In this document: positions 62,277 to 64,000 of the stretch, one piece after another
Position numbering within the stretch: position 1 is the stretch's first letter
Layout of the letters: each line of letters begins with the position of its first letter
Source of the DNA: Allobosea thiooxidans
GTDB lineage: Bacteria; Pseudomonadota; Alphaproteobacteria; Rhizobiales; Beijerinckiaceae
Length of the DNA stretch: 64,000 bases
Assembly (NCBI RefSeq): GCF_900168195.1
Contig: NZ_FUYX01000008.1
Coordinates: 62,001-126,000 of the forward strand
Direction of reading: 5' to 3'
Notes under the pieces: generated by a model
What the model saw: only the letters and a program-made list of their open reading frames with translations
The model's database searches: none
Told to the model about the DNA's origin: nothing
Translations under genes and position numbers: made by a program

Positions 62277-64000
62277 ATGACCTCCTATCCCGACTGGTGG
62301 AAGCTGCTGTTCGGACGCTTCACGCTCGAGGCGATCCCTTACCACGAGCCGATCCTGATCGGGACCTTCGCCGCGGTGGCGCTCGGCGGCCTGGCGCTCG
62401 TCGCGCTCGTCACACGCTACAGGCTCTGGGGCTATCTCTGGCACGAGTGGTTCACCAGCGTGGACCACAAGAAGATCGGGATCATGTACATGATCCTCGG
62501 CGTCATCATGCTGCTGCGCGGCTTCGCCGATGCGCTGATGATGCGCGGCCAGCAGGCGATCGCCTTCGGCAGCGACGGCTACCTGCCGCCGCATCACTAC
62601 GACCAGATCTTCACGGCGCATGGCGTGATCATGATCTTCTTCGTGGCGATGCCCTTCGTTACCGGCCTGATGAACTATGTCGTGCCGCTGCAGATCGGCG
62701 CGCGCGACGTCGCCTTCCCCTTCCTCAACAATTTCAGCTTCTGGATGACGGTGGGCGGCGGCGTGCTGGTGATGGCCTCGCTCTTCGTCGGCGAATTCGC
62801 CAGGACGGGCTGGCTCGCCTATCCGCCGCTCTCGGGGGCCGCCTACTCGCCCGGGGTGGGCATGGACTACTACCTATGGGCCCTGCAGATCGCAGGCGTG
62901 GGCACGACCTTGTCCGGCGTCAACCTGATCGCGACGATCGTGAAGATGCGCGCGCCCGGCATGGACATCATGAAGATGCCGGTCTTCACCTGGACCTCGC
63001 TGTGCACCAACGTGCTGATCGTCGCGACCTTCCCGATCCTGGCGGCGACGCTCGCGCTTCTGACGCTCGACCGTTATGTCGGCACCAACTTCTTCACGAA
63101 CGATCTCGGCGGCAACCCGATGATGTACGTGAACCTGATCTGGATCTGGGGCCATCCGGAGGTCTACATCCTGATCCTGCCGCTCTTCGGCGTCTATTCG
63201 GAGGTGGCCTCGACCTTCTGCGGCAAGCGCCTCTTCGGCTACACCTCGATGGTCTATGCCACGGTGGTCATCACCATCCTGTCCTACCTGGTCTGGCTGC
63301 ACCATTTCTTCACGATGGGCTCGGGCGCCAGCGTGAACTCCTTCTTCGGCATCACGACGATGATCATCTCGATCCCGACGGGGGCGAAGATGTTCAACTG
63401 GCTGTTCACGATGTATCGCGGGCGCATCCGCTTCGAGCTGCCGATGATGTGGCTCCTCGCCTTCATGCTGACCTTCGTCATCGGCGGCATGACCGGCGTG
63501 ATGCTCGCGGTGCCGCCGGCCGATTTCGTGCTGCACAACAGCCTGTTCCTGATCGCCCATTTCCACAACGTCATCATCGGCGGCGTGGTCTTCGGCGTCT
63601 TCGCCGGCATCGCCTACTGGTTCCCAAAGGCCTTCGGCTTCAAGCTCGACAAGTTCTGGGGCCTGCTCTCCTTCTGGTTCTGGGTGATCGGCTTCTACGT
63701 CGCCTTCATGCCGCTCTACGTGCTCGGGCTGATGGGCGTGACGCGGCGCTTGAGCCGCTTCGAGGATCCTTCGCTGCAGATCTGGTTCGTCATCGCGGCC
63801 ATCGGCGCGGTGCTGATCCTGTTCGGCATCCTGTGCTTCCTGATCCAGATCGGCGTCAGCATCATGCGGCGGGACGAACTGCGCGACACGACCGGCGACC
63901 CCTGGAACGGGCGCACGCTGGAATGGTCGACCTCCTCGCCGCCGCCGGACTATAATTTCGCCTTCACCCCGATCGTGCACGATCTCGACGCTTGGGCCGA
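62277..64000 (+). CDS. cyoB: Cytochrome bo-type ubiquinol oxidase subunit I, 3' end outside window
   Basis: The frame opens with [29 protein letters not shown] and stays open to the edge (574 codons of an expected 660 or so). Heme and copper ligands are present: [15 protein letters not shown] (low-spin heme His), [22 protein letters not shown] (CuB His and cross-linked Tyr), LHHFFTMG (CuB His pair) and [15 protein letters not shown] (heme His pair). It couples quinol oxidation to O2 reduction and proton pumping. It starts 31 bp after cyoA; cyoC and cyoD should follow. Confidence 0.95.
   Translation, partial: MTSYPDWWKLLFGRFTLEAIPYHEPILIGTFAAVALGGLALVALVTRYRLWGYLWHEWFTSVDHKKIGIMYMILGVIMLLRGFADALMMRGQQAIAFGSDGYLPPHHYDQIFTAHGVIMIFFVAMPFVTGLMNYVVPLQIGARDVAFPFLNNFSFWMTVGGGVLVMASLFVGEFARTGWLAYPPLSGAAYSPGVGMDYYLWALQIAGVGTTLSGVNLIATIVKMRAPGMDIMKMPVFTWTSLCTNVLIVATFPILAATLALLTLDRYVGTNFFTNDLGGNPMMYVNLIWIWGHPEVYILILPLFGVYSEVASTFCGKRLFGYTSMVYATVVITILSYLVWLHHFFTMGSGASVNSFFGITTMIISIPTGAKMFNWLFTMYRGRIRFELPMMWLLAFMLTFVIGGMTGVMLAVPPADFVLHNSLFLIAHFHNVIIGGVVFGVFAGIAYWFPKAFGFKLDKFWGLLSFWFWVIGFYVAFMPLYVLGLMGVTRRLSRFEDPSLQIWFVIAAIGAVLILFGILCFLIQIGVSIMRRDELRDTTGDPWNGRTLEWSTSSPPPDYNFAFTPIVHDLDAWA

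Noticed and set aside
62297-63955. 552-codon plus-strand open frame near the right edge
   Set aside because: Out-of-frame shadow of cyoB, which opens at 62277 in another frame and holds all heme-copper oxidase motifs.

Overview
The window looks like chromosome of a high-GC alphaproteobacterium of the order Hyphomicrobiales (Rhizobiales), probably a Bosea-like genus. The reasons are the block argS / SPOR / nagZ / scpA / scpB / tatABC / serS / surE / pcm / nlpD-like / yajC-secD-secF, the divergent erpA-dgt pair, a PHB phasin, a DUF1127 gene, and several families of intergenic palindromic repeats. Genus is inferred from gene content only.

1-9 kb: the start of a secreted protein (minus strand, cut by the window), a phasin, a secreted DUF1554/lectin-like protein, a UxaA/GarD-type sugar-acid dehydratase, a DoxX-like membrane protein, a class I/II aminotransferase divergent from a sirtuin, a LysE exporter, a double cold-shock-domain protein and an HD-GYP protein with a degenerate receiver-like N-terminus. 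8.8-31.9 kb: the housekeeping core, covering Fe-S insertion (erpA), dNTP hydrolysis (dgt), arginyl- and seryl-tRNA synthesis, cell-wall recycling (nagZ), chromosome condensation (scpAB), protein export (tatABC, yajC-secDF), survival and repair (surE, pcm), and division-type amidase control (nlpD-like). An orphan TRAP binding protein and an orphan ABC ATPase sit inside it. 31.9-38.5 kb: an MHS-type MFS carrier, trmFO, a DUF1127 peptide, an AT-rich non-coding stretch, a small hypothetical protein, and a Zn/Cd/Pb P-type ATPase behind a textbook MerR-type 19-bp-spacer promoter.

38.7-61 kb is the accessory part and the most interesting. Three divergent M81 (MlrC, 'microcystin-degradation') metallopeptidase paralogues are interleaved with a D-serine dehydratase/D-threonine aldolase-fold enzyme, a double GNAT protein and two Dpp/Opp-type peptide ABC importers. 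One importer is complete (A-B-C-D-F). The other has a binding protein and two permeases but no ATPase. An IclR regulator, a GSAM-like class III aminotransferase, a CaiB/BaiF CoA-transferase, a crotonase-fold protein lacking both usual catalytic glutamates, and a second MHS carrier follow. The two importer loci carry an identical 17-nt promoter core. My reading (inference) is a scavenging module for unusual peptides or amides containing D- and/or beta-amino acids: import, M81 hydrolysis, then PLP enzymes and CoA chemistry. 61-64 kb starts a cytochrome bo-type ubiquinol oxidase operon (cyoA, cyoB) that runs off the window.

No tRNA, rRNA, CRISPR, prophage or insertion sequence was seen. Ten intergenic repeat copies in four families were found. 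Several apparent upstream start codons lie inside these repeats and were rejected.
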